Notes: a model not told the origin generated them from the letters alone. Counted from the stretch's first letter, positions 40,670-50,262 are shown. The stretch: 64,000 bases of DNA from Streptomyces sp. NBC_00414 (GCF_036038375.1 NZ_CP107935.1:186001-250000); one strand, 5' to 3'. Translations and numbers: made by a program.

Positions 40670-41275
40670 GTGGACCACGGCGCCGTCCAGGGTGTGTTCG
40701 ACGAATGCGTGCCGCGTGCTGGCTGACGCGGGCAGCGCGCGGACGACGGAGCGGGGGTCGACGCCGCGGGCCCGGTCCGCGAGCCCGGTCTGCGGCCAGC
40801 CGTCCGGCTTGGCCACCGAGCAGGCGCTGCATCGTGATCGGCGGGAGTGCGGCGAGCAGGCCGACGCTGTGCAGGCCGTTCTCGCGCAGCGTAGCGGCCT
40901 GCTTCGGCCCGATGCCGTGCAGTGCCTCCACCGGCAGCGGCCCAAGCCAGCCGACCACCTGGCCGGGACTGAGGGCCAGAACACTGCCAGGGGCGTCGAT
41001 CCGACCGGAGGCGGTCTCGGCGACGGTGATGGTGGGGCCGATGCCGACGCGTACGTCGATGCCGAGCCGCGGCAGGGTCCGCACCCGCAGCACCTCACCC
41101 AGGCGCCGGGCGTCGGCGCCGCGATAACGCAGCGCACCCTTCAACTAGACCAGAGCTGCGGACGGTGGCAGGGCCTGGAGGGTCGGGGAGAGTTCCGCGC
41201 ACCTGTTCCAACATCTGCCGGAACACGTCGTCCGGCAGCCGGTCCGGGCCGCGCACATGCATCACACTCGACATC
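40670..41275 (-). pseudogene. Relic of a DNA polymerase Y-family gene, N-terminal part
   Basis: Minus-strand frames encode MHVRGPDRLPDDVFRQMLEQ, then GALRYRGADARRLGEVLRVR and GWLGPLPVEALHGIGPKQAA, followed in another frame by RALPASASTRHAFVEHTLDG. These are consecutive parts of the N-terminal and palm regions of a streptomycete Y-family (ImuB/DinB-like) polymerase. At least two frameshifts are present and the C-terminal half is missing. It complements the relic at 14050-14600. Confidence 0.7.
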
Positions 41276-41393
41276 CACACCTGCTCCCGTGCTGCCGCCA
41301 TGGCACCCCACCTCCTCCGGACGTAGAGTTTCGAACTGATATTCGAATACGCGCGTGACGGGCCGATCGGTCCACACATCCAGGGACGAGATC

Positions 41394-41765
41394 ATGTTCG
41401 ATTACCTAGCCGCTGACCTGCCAAGACCGCATGCACTGCGTGTCTGGCATGCCATGAGGCTGACACGCATCGACGCCAAAAGCTTCGCCGTGCAGAAGCG
41501 GGAAACCGAGCAGGAACACGGCCTGCTCGCCCGGCTGCCGGAGCCGGAATGGGTCGTCGAACTGGGCACCGGCGACGACCGCCCACCCGTCGAGGTACAC
41601 GTGGGCCACCGCTACGCCATCGGCCAACGACGGCGCCCCGTCAGCCGTGACAAAGCCCGCCGGCTCCTCGATGCCGGACTGCGCGCGTGCAGCCACTGCA
41701 CCCCAGACACCCTGCTCGACATCCCCTTATCCAGCCGCCCGGCCCTTGCCGCCGCGGCGCACTGA
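41394..41765 (+). CDS. DUF6233 family protein
   Basis: About 123 residues. It has the pattern of the streptomycete DUF6233 family: an RVWHAMRLTRIDAKSFAVQK helix, PEPEWVVELGTGDDRPPVEV, then GHRYAIGQRRRPVSRDKARR and a CSHCTPDT motif that may bind metal. The function is unknown. The ATG at 41394 was preferred because the family start is near it. It precedes another small Cys-containing protein by 83 nt. Confidence 0.75.
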   Translation: MFDYLAADLPRPHALRVWHAMRLTRIDAKSFAVQKRETEQEHGLLARLPEPEWVVELGTGDDRPPVEVHVGHRYAIGQRRRPVSRDKARRLLDAGLRACSHCTPDTLLDIPLSSRPALAAAAH

Positions 41766-41848
41766 CGGCTTCCCGCACCTTCACGGCCTGCCACGCTGCA
41801 CCGCGGTGTCCACCCACACCCCCACCCCCGGACAGGACACCCCCCGCG

Positions 41849-42052
41849 ATGACCAGCACTCCCCCGCCACCGATCAGCGAACCCGACCCCTCCACCTTCA
41901 AAACTTCCAGCAGCTACATCGGCCCCTGCTCCGGTTGCCAACGCGCCACGCACAAGTACGGCAGCGGCGGACTGCCCCTGTGCCACTGGTGCCTCGCAGC
42001 CGCCCGCGACAACTGGGGACCAGCCGTCCAGTTCAACAACACCCGCCAGTAG
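41849..42052 (+). CDS. Small zinc-ribbon-like protein
   Basis: This 67-residue protein is proline-rich at the N-terminus, then has CSGC and CHWC spaced by 15 residues (GPCSGCQRATHKYGSGGLPL), a zinc-ribbon-like arrangement. No named family is recognised. It lies 83 nt after the DUF6233 gene on the same strand; the pair may be co-expressed. Confidence 0.6.
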   Translation: MTSTPPPPISEPDPSTFKTSSSYIGPCSGCQRATHKYGSGGLPLCHWCLAAARDNWGPAVQFNNTRQ

Positions 42053-42129
42053 TCCGGCTTCAGCTGTGATTCAGGCTGTCGCCTTACAGCTACGCAAGAG
42101 CGCAAGGTCACGAACGTCAGAAGGCTTCC

Positions 42130-42486
42130 TCAGTTCAGGCAGAGACAGAAAGGGTGACCTGCCGGGTCCAGGAAGACTCGGTAGGACGTACCCGGCTGCT
42201 CCTGGTGCTTGGTCGCACCGAGATCGATCACTGCCACCTCGGCAGCATCAAGGTCGTCAACGATCACATCGAGGTGCATCTGCTGGGGCCGGTCCTGGGT
42301 GGGCCACATCGGCGGGGCATAACCAGCCACCTTATGAAAGGAGATGCACCGGCCGTCTCCGGCACAGACCGCAGCCCGATCAGTGGAGACGTCGATCTTC
42401 CAATCCAACATCGCACCGTAGAACCTCGCGAGTGCGCCAGGATCCGGACAGTCGATGACGACGAGGGGCAAGCGAGCGATAGCCAT
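42130..42486 (-). CDS. VOC family protein
   Basis: About 118 residues forming one vicinal oxygen chelate domain: ARLPLVVIDCPDPGALARFY at the start, QMHLDVIVDDLDAAEVAVID in the centre, and RVFLDPAGHPFCLCL at the end. These are the usual features of glyoxalase/bleomycin-resistance-type proteins of this short length. The function is probably small-molecule binding or resistance. The ATG at 42486 agrees with relatives. Confidence 0.85.
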   Translation of the reverse strand: MAIARLPLVVIDCPDPGALARFYGAMLDWKIDVSTDRAAVCAGDGRCISFHKVAGYAPPMWPTQDRPQQMHLDVIVDDLDAAEVAVIDLGATKHQEQPGTSYRVFLDPAGHPFCLCLN

Positions 42487-42667
42487 GCCAGCCACGCTAT
42501 CGACGATCACGGTCGGTACACGTCCGCTTTCCGCAGAGACGCAGCGGCGTTACCACGGGCACTACGGGGCTCTGCATAGTCGAATGCTGAAACTCCGAAT
42601 CGCACGGTTGAGTGGCCCTTGGTGGCCCCACGGCGTAGGCATACCGGGAACGCCCTTCTCATTCGCA

Positions 42668-42709
42668 CGGCAAACACGTTGCACGTTCACCCGGCAAACA
42701 CGTTGCACG
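42668..42709. repeat. Two direct copies of an 18-bp sequence upstream of a hydrolase
   Basis: CGGCAAACACGTTGCACG occurs at 42668-42685 and again at 42692-42709, 24 bp apart start to start. Each copy contains GCAA-ACACG-TTGC, a small inverted repeat. They lie 30-71 bp before the hydrolase start and may be regulator binding sites. Confidence 0.75.
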
Positions 42710-42738
42710 CGCAGGCCGCCGTCCTCCAGGCTCGGACC

Positions 42739-43512
42739 ATGCGGATCACCAGCAGTGACGGACTGACGATCGGGTTCGAGACCGTGGGCCGCGGACATCC
42801 ACTGGTACTGCTGCACGGTTTTTTCGGAGACCGCACCACCTGGCACTCCGCCGGTCACGTCGAAGCACTCACCGAGGACTTTCGTCTCGTCCTGATCGAC
42901 GCTCGCGGGCACGGCGAAAGCGAAGCGCCCCATGACTCAGGCAGCTATGCGATCAGCCGTCAGGTCGACGACGTCCTCTCCGTGCTCGACACACTCGACA
43001 TCGGCCAAGCGGCCATGTGGGGCGCCTCGATGGGCGGCATCATCGGCCTGCATCTCCTCGCCAGTCACCCCGAGCGGCTGACCACTCTCATCGTGGGCGG
43101 TGCCCACGCCGGCCCGATCACCGTCGAGCAGGCTGCCGCCGAGGCGGAAGCCGCCGTGTTCCGGACCCAGGGCACCGCACCGTTCATTGAGGCGCTGGAC
43201 CGTCAGGGACCGCTCCCCGCATGGATGCGCACCGTGATGCAAGCCGCCGACCCCAATGCCCTGGCAGCATTGACCCTCGCTCTGGACAACCGCGACAGCG
43301 TCCTGGACGCGCTGGCTTCCTCCGCCGTCCCGCTGCTCCTGCTCGCCGGAGACCGTGACCCCCGACTTCCTGCGATTCGGGAGACCGCCGACCGAATACG
43401 CAGCTCTACCTTCGCGGAACTGCCCGGCTGCGGGCATCTGGACACTTTCCTGAGGACGGATCTCACCTTGCCCGTGGTCCGGGCGTTCCTTACCGCCCAA
43501 AAGGCTCTCTGA
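42739..43512 (+). CDS. Alpha/beta hydrolase (serine type)
   Basis: About 257 residues. The oxyanion segment is LLHGFFGDRTTW, the nucleophile Ser lies in WGASMGGIIG, the acid residue in LLAGDRDPRLP, and the catalytic His in LPGCGHLDTF. This is a complete triad of the common alpha/beta hydrolase fold (lactonase, esterase or peroxidase type). Its ATG at 42739 lies just after two direct repeats that may control it. The substrate is unknown. Confidence 0.88.
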   Translation: MRITSSDGLTIGFETVGRGHPLVLLHGFFGDRTTWHSAGHVEALTEDFRLVLIDARGHGESEAPHDSGSYAISRQVDDVLSVLDTLDIGQAAMWGASMGGIIGLHLLASHPERLTTLIVGGAHAGPITVEQAAAEAEAAVFRTQGTAPFIEALDRQGPLPAWMRTVMQAADPNALAALTLALDNRDSVLDALASSAVPLLLLAGDRDPRLPAIRETADRIRSSTFAELPGCGHLDTFLRTDLTLPVVRAFLTAQKAL

Positions 43513-44051
43513 ACTCCGCTTCGATGAGGCGCGACCAATTCAACGGGCCGAGACACCGGTAGTGATGAACAAGCTGAGAGTTTGCAGCATGACGCCTCAG
43601 CGGCCCGGCCCCGGCTGACCACACGTGCGTAAGAATCAGTCAAACCTGGAGGACGTTCACCGCCGTGAGCCAGGCCCGCCTCCGGGTAGGCGTAGCAGTC
43701 GACTGCGGTGTCCCGGCCGCGGCCATGAATGCGCCCACGAAACCGCACCCGCACCCGGCAATGCCGTCGGTCTTGGCGCCCTGCCGAGCGGAGGCGAAGG
43801 GGTACCGGCAGGTTCTGGCTGTTCTGCAGGTACACAGCTGTCGTCGCATAGTCCATCTGCTCAACTCGTTCGGCGGGGGAACAGGTCGAGCACACCACCA
43901 AAGCAGCAGGACTGCGTGACTACGACTTCGCGATCGGCAGTGCTACCCGAGTACGCCTTCAGGGAGGGGAAATGGGTGATGGCGCGATCCGCGTCCGGTG
44001 CGCGGCCCGTCCTCTCCCCTCGGCTTGGTACCTTTCACAGGACACGTAAAT
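43513..44051. other. Intergenic region upstream of the recA-like gene
   Basis: No gene is supported here; frames on both strands conflict and have no family match. The far end holds the promoter region of the recA-like gene. Confidence 0.45.
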
Positions 44052-44065
44052 CGATCGGATGTTCG
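44052..44065. promoter_or_regulatory. LexA-box-like sequence upstream of recA
   Basis: CGATCGGATGTTCG matches the actinobacterial SOS box CGAACNNNNGTTCG at all but one base and lies 94 bp before the recA-like start. SOS induction is plausible. Confidence 0.5.
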
Positions 44066-44158
44066 TTTGCTGGGATCTCCGAGACGTCCGTTGTCGGCAG
44101 TAGGCGCTCACGTCCTCCGACGTGCGGCATGCCACTCAATCGGACCGGGTGAAAGCTC

Positions 44159-45235
<1,077 letters not shown>

Positions 45236-45399
45236 CGGGCACAGGCGCGGCCCGGTCGGGAGGGCTGGGAGGGGCCGACTTCCGGGCTTACGACATGTTC
45301 GGTATCGCGGCATGTTCCACGGCCCCTGTTCGTTCGCTTGCCTGTTTCTTGCCGAGAACCTGCTGACCTCACCGTCCGTGCCGCGGCTTTCCGTGCGCC

Positions 45400-45880
45400 G
45401 ACGTCGCGTCCTGACTCTCGCCAGCATCGATCGCTCGGAAATTCTTGAGGCGGTTGATGGGACATTCGACTTCGTTGCGGCGGCGGTAGTTCGTCATGTC
45501 GAACCATGCGGGGCGGCCGCCCCGGCTGCCGCGGCGTCGGCGGGCGGCTCGCTGGTCCCTCGGCTCGGGGATCATGTGCCTGATCTGGCGTCTGCGCAGG
45601 TGACGCCGGTTTCGGCTGCGCGGCGCCTCCCCCACTGGCCGGGCGTGATGACAAACCCGAGCCGGCGGCACCCACCTTGCCCGGTGAGGTAGATCTTGCA
45701 TGTGGGCCGCCCCGCGAGCGCCCGAGAGCCTCATCGGAGCGGTGGCGTGCCGGGCTCTTCCGCCGCCCCGAGATCTTCGGGTCATGAGTGGGGGCGCCTG
45801 CCGCGTGCTGATGAGCGCGGGTGGTCGTGGAATCAACGCTGGCCATGCTCCAGTCGATCCGGCCTTCCGCATCGGCGTCG
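45400..45880 (-). pseudogene. IS5-family transposase relic with frameshifts
   Basis: Minus-strand frames give [20 protein letters not shown], then [20 protein letters not shown], then [20 protein letters not shown] and [17 protein letters not shown], in the order of an IS5-type DDE transposase. They are in different frames, so several indels have occurred. It covers most of the catalytic domain but cannot be active. The stretch 45236-45399 has no gene. Confidence 0.8.
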
Positions 45881-45968
45881 ACTCATCAGTTCCTCGCTTT
45901 CGGAACCCACTTCGATGCCCCGGCGTCCAACTCCATGACGGACAGCTGCGGATCACCCAGGAGAACGC

Positions 45969-46289
45969 ATGGCGAAGAAGGACCAGACGACGGACGCGGC
46001 GCGGGAGAAGGACCGCGAGAAGTGGATGGCACGTTTCCAGGTACGGCTGGCCATGCAGCCGGGCGTTGACCGGGCAGTCGTCCTCCAGGCGGTCAAGGAG
46101 GTCACGACGCACTGCGCGGATACGGGAGAGCACCCGCGGACTGCCTTCGGCGACCCGGACGACTACGCCGTGCAGACCGCGGCGCGGCTGGTGCCGGCGG
46201 ACCGGGCAGCGCGCGCGAGACGGCACGACGGCGTGGTGGACAAGCTGGGCTCCGCTCTGAAAAGGGCCGGGGACGTCGCCGGTCTGTGA
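45969..46289 (+). CDS. Hypothetical protein with HAAS-like helical domain
   Basis: This 106-residue protein has a charged N-terminus and then [20 protein letters not shown], followed by [20 protein letters not shown], a pattern close to HAAS-type domains that occur near membrane proteins and PadR regulators. CAGGAG lies before the ATG. It ends 27 nt before a second small gene on the same strand, and a DUF6461 gene follows, so the three may form an operon. The function is unknown. Confidence 0.7.
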   Translation: MAKKDQTTDAAREKDREKWMARFQVRLAMQPGVDRAVVLQAVKEVTTHCADTGEHPRTAFGDPDDYAVQTAARLVPADRAARARRHDGVVDKLGSALKRAGDVAGL

Positions 46290-46316
46290 CCGGTTTAAGA
46301 AGCGGAGGCTGAACAG

Positions 46317-46658
46317 TTGGCGCGCAGGGTCTACCTCGGCCTGCGCGCGGGTTCGCTCGACCCACAGGACGTGGTCGGCCTCGCCTGCGAACCGCTCGAC
46401 TGGTTCCACTGCGCCGACGCCTTCCTGGAGGTTGTCGAGCGGAACCCGGCCGAGGTGCCGCGGGCGGAGATGACTGCCCTGGCCTGGCGCGCCCTGGACA
46501 ACGTCGGCTTCGATCCCGGCTTCGACCTCGGCCCCCGAGCGTGTGGGAGACGTTGCGCCCCGTGCTGCGGATCATCGCTCGCGATCTGCCCACACAGCGG
46601 ACACATCCTGGCACCCGTGGGTGAACTCGCGCATGCTCTCGGCCGCCTCCCCAGGTAA
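46317..46658 (+). CDS. Hypothetical protein, probably frameshifted
   Basis: The frame from TTG at 46317 (GGAGG 9 nt upstream) reads sensibly as [20 protein letters not shown] to [12 protein letters not shown]. From about 46537 it becomes Cys/Gly-rich, while another frame continues as [20 protein letters not shown] and stops near 46623. One base was probably gained or lost there, or the sequence has an error. The intact protein would be about 100 residues. No family is recognised. Confidence 0.45.
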   Translation: MARRVYLGLRAGSLDPQDVVGLACEPLDWFHCADAFLEVVERNPAEVPRAEMTALAWRALDNVGFDPGFDLGPRACGRRCAPCCGSSLAICPHSGHILAPVGELAHALGRLPR

Positions 46659-46723
46659 GACCGACGGTGCGGCACGGTGTGAAGACCGGCGGCACGCGGC
46701 GGCACGGATCACGAAGGCGGAAC

Positions 46724-47359
46724 ATGGCAGCAAACGAGGACACACCCTCGCTCGACTGGGCGACGGCCTGGATGTGCGTCACCTTCACCCGGGACCTGAC
46801 CGCCGAGGAGGTGTTCACCCGGTACGGGGCCGACGCGTCCCGCTCCCGTCTCCTCGACGCGGACCAGGCGTCCGAACTGCCCACGGGTCAACTCGCCGAC
46901 AGGGCGGTCTCACTGCAGCGGTCCGGCAGTCTCGGCGACTGGACCTTCTGCTTCGAGGAGGACGGCGTCATCGGCTCCTGGGCCGAACCGCTCGCAGCAC
47001 TGTCCCGGGGCACCGAGACATACAGCATGCTGACCACCGACGGTCTTGATGTCTTCCAGCACTGGCGCGACGGCGAGTGTGTCGAGAACTTCGAGCCGGG
47101 CATGCCGGACACCGAGCCCACCGGCCCCTGGCAGGACCGGGTCGAGACGGCAGTCGCCGCGCACGAGGGCGAGAGCGCCGGGATGGCACCAGTGGTGGCC
47201 CTCGTACTCGACCACCTCGGCATCACCCTGGACGACGACGCCGTCGCCGGCCCCTGGCCCAGCCTGACCCTCTCCGAAGACGATGCACCGTCGGCCCCGC
47301 GCGGCCACACCTACGCGGGTGAGGGCCCGGTCCCACCCCAATCTCCGACCGGGAACTGA
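46724..47359 (+). CDS. DUF6461 family protein
   Basis: About 211 residues. The segment WATAWMCVTFTRDLTAEEVF followed by WTFCFEEDGVIGSWAEPLAA is typical of the streptomycete DUF6461 family, which has an SMI1/KNR4-like flavour and no defined function. GGCGGAAC precedes the ATG at 46724. It is in the same direction as the two small genes upstream and may be an immunity-like or housekeeping accessory protein. That is inference only. Confidence 0.75.
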   Translation: MAANEDTPSLDWATAWMCVTFTRDLTAEEVFTRYGADASRSRLLDADQASELPTGQLADRAVSLQRSGSLGDWTFCFEEDGVIGSWAEPLAALSRGTETYSMLTTDGLDVFQHWRDGECVENFEPGMPDTEPTGPWQDRVETAVAAHEGESAGMAPVVALVLDHLGITLDDDAVAGPWPSLTLSEDDAPSAPRGHTYAGEGPVPPQSPTGN

Positions 47360-47364
47360 GCACG

Positions 47365-47586
47365 GTGCAGGTCGCCTACACCCGTGTACCGGTATGGTCC
47401 GCGACCGCCCGCCGTTGCCTCACCACTCGACCAGGCCTCAACCGCACACTCGCCGACCGCGTAACTGCCGTCCCTGGAGGGACCGCCACGGTGTATGTGC
47501 GAAACGGTGCCGTGCTGTACGGCCTTCGGCTGGACGCTGAGAAGGCTTGCGGCCAACTCCCCATCCCATACGTCAGTGCCTTGTGA
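47365..47586 (+). CDS. Doubtful small hypothetical protein
   Basis: The GTG frame of 73 residues (MQVAYTRVPVWSATARRCLT, later GGTATVYVRNGAVLYGLRLD) has fair third-position GC bias, but the ribosome site is poor and no family is recognised. It could be the end of a decayed gene. Confidence 0.3.
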   Translation: MQVAYTRVPVWSATARRCLTTRPGLNRTLADRVTAVPGGTATVYVRNGAVLYGLRLDAEKACGQLPIPYVSAL

Positions 47587-47614
47587 GGACAGGTGCGACT
47601 TTCCTGCCGGTGGC

Positions 47615-48118
47615 CTACCACCAGGGGGTGCACGTGATGCTGGTCTGTGTGGCGATACTGGTCAACTGCGCGCAGACACGGAAGGCCCGGCTTGCCGAAC
47701 TGCTGGTCGGGTAGGCCGGGGTCGTGATCCTGACTCCGGCCGAACTCACTGGGAAGGGGCCGCACTGGATCCACGACTGCTTGTTGTCGTTGGTGACATC
47801 CATCCAGAGCCATCCCGTTGCAGTGGGGCCAAAAATGCTGGCGCTGGTGCTCAGGACGCCCCACCCCATCGATGTGCCGCCGACGTTGCCGGTCTGCATC
47901 GCGTACGAGACGACGGCGGGGGGAGTGCTTATCGACAGCGCTCCTGCCCCCGCCACCCCCTGGCCGCTGAGGCTGTCGGGGATGTCGGTGAAACCGGCCC
48001 TGCCTTCGATGCAGTCCGACGCCGCCGCCTGAGCCGTGCCGGAAGACCCGGCCATAAGCCCTGCCCCGAGGATGAGTGCGGCCGCTCCCATACTGAACTT
48101 CCGGCGGTTACTGTGCAT
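47615..48118 (-). CDS. Small secreted protein linked to a Cys-Cys peptide gene
   Basis: This 167-residue protein begins with a signal peptide (KFSMGAAALILGAGLMAGSS, cleavage after AQA). The mature part has four cysteines (SDCIEGRAG, WIQCGPFPV, RVCAQL, TCTPWW), a WLWMDVTNDNKQSWIQCGPF block and an aromatic C-terminus. Similar exported proteins with a Trp-rich centre and a CGPF motif occur in Streptomyces, but no function is known. AAGGAGAAGAC precedes the ATG. It lies 99 nt downstream of a 40-residue peptide gene on the same strand and is probably in one transcript. Confidence 0.75.
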   Translation of the reverse strand: MHSNRRKFSMGAAALILGAGLMAGSSGTAQAAASDCIEGRAGFTDIPDSLSGQGVAGAGALSISTPPAVVSYAMQTGNVGGTSMGWGVLSTSASIFGPTATGWLWMDVTNDNKQSWIQCGPFPVSSAGVRITTPAYPTSSSASRAFRVCAQLTSIATQTSITCTPWW

Positions 48119-48217
48119 GTCTTCTCCTTGGTCGAAGGGCTGACGACTCCCGCGGGTCGGCGACCGCGAGCTGACGCAGCCCGGGGTTGGTCTGGCCTTT
48201 TTGCTGACGGGTGCCTT

Positions 48218-48340
48218 TTAGGGCTGGCCGGGCGGCATACCGCAGCAGGCAACGGTCTGGTTTTGGTCGGAGTTGGCAAGCGGTGCTGCAGCGAGCACGG
48301 CTGCCAGGGCTACAAACAGTCCAAGTACGGCTTTGCGCAT
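48218..48340 (-). CDS. 40-residue secreted Cys-Cys peptide, copy 1
   Basis: This gene was read directly from the minus strand. AGGAG lies 8 nt before the ATG. The product has the signal sequence MRKAVLGLFVALAAVLAAAP followed by LANS, and the predicted mature tail DQNQTVACCGMPPGQP. Length, charge pattern (Arg2, Lys3 only) and the tail with Ala-Cys-Cys-Gly and a final Pro-Gly-Gln-Pro match two further genes at 50140 and 50317. It precedes a secreted protein gene by 99 nt. The function is unknown; a secreted signal, metal- or thiol-reactive peptide, or bacteriocin-like product are possibilities. Confidence 0.75.
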   Translation of the reverse strand: MRKAVLGLFVALAAVLAAAPLANSDQNQTVACCGMPPGQP

Positions 48341-48886
48341 AGCTGTCTCCTGGCGGGGGCGAGATCGGGTGACGTTCGAAGCGGTGTCTGGTTCACGCGC
48401 GTGGCAAGGGAAGTCAGAACCGGTGTTCTTGATTTCCTTGTCTGGTGGGCCGGCGGTACTCCTGCACGTTGAGCGGTGCCCGGGACGAAGCTGTGTGTCC
48501 GGGGCTGGGACGCGAAGGCCGGGACATCCACGTTCTGTGGTGAGGTAAGGCCCCTTCGAGTGTGGTTGAGGTACGTGATCCGCCAGGCATCCAGCTCGAC
48601 GCGCAGGGACCCGCGCCCGACGGGTGCTACGTGCTACCCGCGCCTGTCCGGGCGTGAGTGGGCGCAGCGGACGTCATCGCGGTCAGAACGGTCTGCGAAC
48701 CCGCCAGGACGAGACTGCGTCGGGTCATCAGGGTCCCGGCTCCGCTGTGCTTTCGGCTCTCGTCTTTCCGCAGGAACATGCTGTGCCTTTCGGGGCCCCT
48801 GGGCCGGGAGGAAGATCATGTGTGGCGGTCCGTCGACTATCACACGGCCCGCGCGGGGATGTCATCGATCCGAGGACGCGTGATGC
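48341..48886. other. Intergenic region between peptide copy 1 and the LysR gene
   Basis: No further gene is supported. It presumably contains the promoter of the minus-strand peptide and secreted-protein unit. Open frames on the plus strand that run into the LysR gene have no proper starts. Confidence 0.45.
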
Positions 48887-48920
48887 CTGCTGGTTGATAA
48901 CTTCCTTGTTATCGCAGCAG
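48887..48920. promoter_or_regulatory. Inverted repeat upstream of the LysR gene
   Basis: GATAAC-TTCCTT-GTTATC (48896-48913) is a perfect inverted repeat flanked by outer CTGCTG and CAGCAG arms. It resembles the T-N11-A type of LysR site in symmetry and lies 35 bp before the LysR start, the usual position for autoregulation. Confidence 0.6.
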
Positions 48921-48947
48921 GTCGAACGATGGATGGGGGATTCTTTC

Positions 48948-49877
48948 GTGGGGGCGTCCGTATCGAGGGAACCGAGCATTCATCAGCTTCGGCTCTATCT
49001 CACGCTGTGCGAGGAACTCCATTTCGGACGCGCCGCCGCACGCTTGTTCATCACGCAGCCGGCACTGAGTCAGCAGATCAGAGAGCTGGAGAAACGCCTG
49101 GGGGTGCGCGTGGTGGAACGCCAGGGCCGGACCATCACACTGACCGAGGCAGGGCAGGCATTGCTGACCGAAGCCCGAGCGGCGGTCGCGGCGATCGACC
49201 GGCTGCGGCGCGTCGCCGACGCACAGCTGCGGCAGGAATCCGGACGACTTGTCGTGGGAACCATGGGAGCCGAAGCGTCCATGGCACACACCCGTGCCGT
49301 ACTCGGACTGCTGCAAGACCGGCACCCCGGGACGACCGTGCAACTGGTCAACCTCGGCTTCGGCGATCACATGGCCGCCCTGGCGCAACAGGAGGCCGAC
49401 GTGGTCTTCCTGCGCCCGCCGGTGACGGACGACATCGAACTGCACCACCTGGCCACCGAGCCGCGAGTGGCCTGCCTCTGCGCCGATCACCCCTTGGCGA
49501 GTCGACCCCAACTCACCCTGGCCCAGCTCTCCGGCATCCCGGTGGTCGACATGCCCACGCAGGTTCCGCGGCTGTGGTGGGACTTCTGGGCGGCTGATCC
49601 CCGCCCCGACGGCAGCCGCGTTCGCTACGGGCCGGTCGTCACCGACATGGAGTCGTTGCTGCACACGGTGGCCGCCGGCGAAGCGATGTGCTTTCTGCCG
49701 ACGGCCGCCCGCGAGTACTTTCCACGCCCGGGCATCAGATACATCGATGTGGTCGACCTCAGCCCCTCCACGTCCGCCCTCGCCTGGTTGCGGCGCAGAC
49801 GTTCCGAAGCCACCATCCAAGCCATCCGGCACGCCGCACGTGAAGCCACGAGCCGAGACTTCGGCGTCGCGATGTGA
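48948..49877 (+). CDS. LysR family transcriptional regulator
   Basis: About 309 residues from the GTG at 48948, which has GGGGGA 7 nt upstream; an ATG at 48933 is an alternative. The LysR helix-turn-helix is at residues 9-68 (IHQLRLYLTLCEELHFGRAA, then ITQPALSQQIRELEKRLGVR). The C-terminal substrate-binding domain is of the periplasmic-binding-protein fold (RLVVGTMGAEASM to AAGEAMCFLPTAA). A perfect inverted repeat lies in its promoter. It is flanked by the Cys-Cys peptide genes on both sides and is the obvious candidate to control them. Confidence 0.88.
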   Translation: MGASVSREPSIHQLRLYLTLCEELHFGRAAARLFITQPALSQQIRELEKRLGVRVVERQGRTITLTEAGQALLTEARAAVAAIDRLRRVADAQLRQESGRLVVGTMGAEASMAHTRAVLGLLQDRHPGTTVQLVNLGFGDHMAALAQQEADVVFLRPPVTDDIELHHLATEPRVACLCADHPLASRPQLTLAQLSGIPVVDMPTQVPRLWWDFWAADPRPDGSRVRYGPVVTDMESLLHTVAAGEAMCFLPTAAREYFPRPGIRYIDVVDLSPSTSALAWLRRRRSEATIQAIRHAAREATSRDFGVAM

Positions 49878-50078
49878 CGTATCCGGGGTTCTCGCGTCGG
49901 GGTGGCGCGACTTCTGCAGATGGGTGCGGTTCGTTCGATGGATGGCATGCGGCACCCCGACGGGAGTGGTCTGTGGCTGCGCGGACGAATCCTTGGCGGT
50001 GAAGTGTGCACGGCCCGATGACGCACATTTGGTCAGGCGCGGCCGGCTTCCGTCTGATCACCGTTCCGAATGAGAAGA

Positions 50079-50110
50079 AGGGCCCGCCAACGAGTGGACT
50101 GACGGGCCCT
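50079..50110 (-). terminator. Terminator of the peptide 2/3 transcript
   Basis: AGGGCCCG (50079-50086) pairs with CGGGCCCT (50103-50110) around a 16-nt loop. On the minus strand the stem is followed by TTCTTCTCATT, giving a T-rich run as expected for a factor-independent terminator of the two peptide genes. Confidence 0.8.
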
Positions 50111-50139
50111 ACTACAAGATTGAGCTAGCGAGGTGCCCT

Positions 50140-50262
50140 TTACGGGTGGCCGGGCATGCCGCCGCAGCAGGCGATGGTCTGGGTCTGGTCTGCGTTGGCG
50201 AGCGGTGCCACTGCAAGTACCGCCGCTAGTGCAATGAGCAGTCCGAGCACGGTTTTGCGCAT
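50140..50262 (-). CDS. 40-residue secreted Cys-Cys peptide, copy 2
   Basis: This gene is read directly from the minus strand. GGAGACGAC precedes the ATG. The signal part is MRKTVLGLLIALAAVLAVAP then LANA (an AxA-like cleavage site), and the mature tail is DQTQTIACCGGMPGHP. It follows copy 3 by 54 nt and is followed by a strong hairpin terminator, so the two form one short transcript. It is exactly the same length as the other two copies. The function is unknown. Confidence 0.75.
   Translation of the reverse strand: MRKTVLGLLIALAAVLAVAPLANADQTQTIACCGGMPGHP

Noticed and set aside
42668..42709. CRISPR array
   Set aside because: Only two 18-bp repeats with a 6-bp gap; no spacers of proper size and no cas genes anywhere in the window.
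48218..48340. Lipobox in the Cys-Cys peptides
   Set aside because: The residues before the first Cys are T-(V/I/A)-A, with Thr at -3 and eight polar residues between the hydrophobic core and Cys, so they do not form a normal lipobox; Sec cleavage after the AxA-like site fits better.
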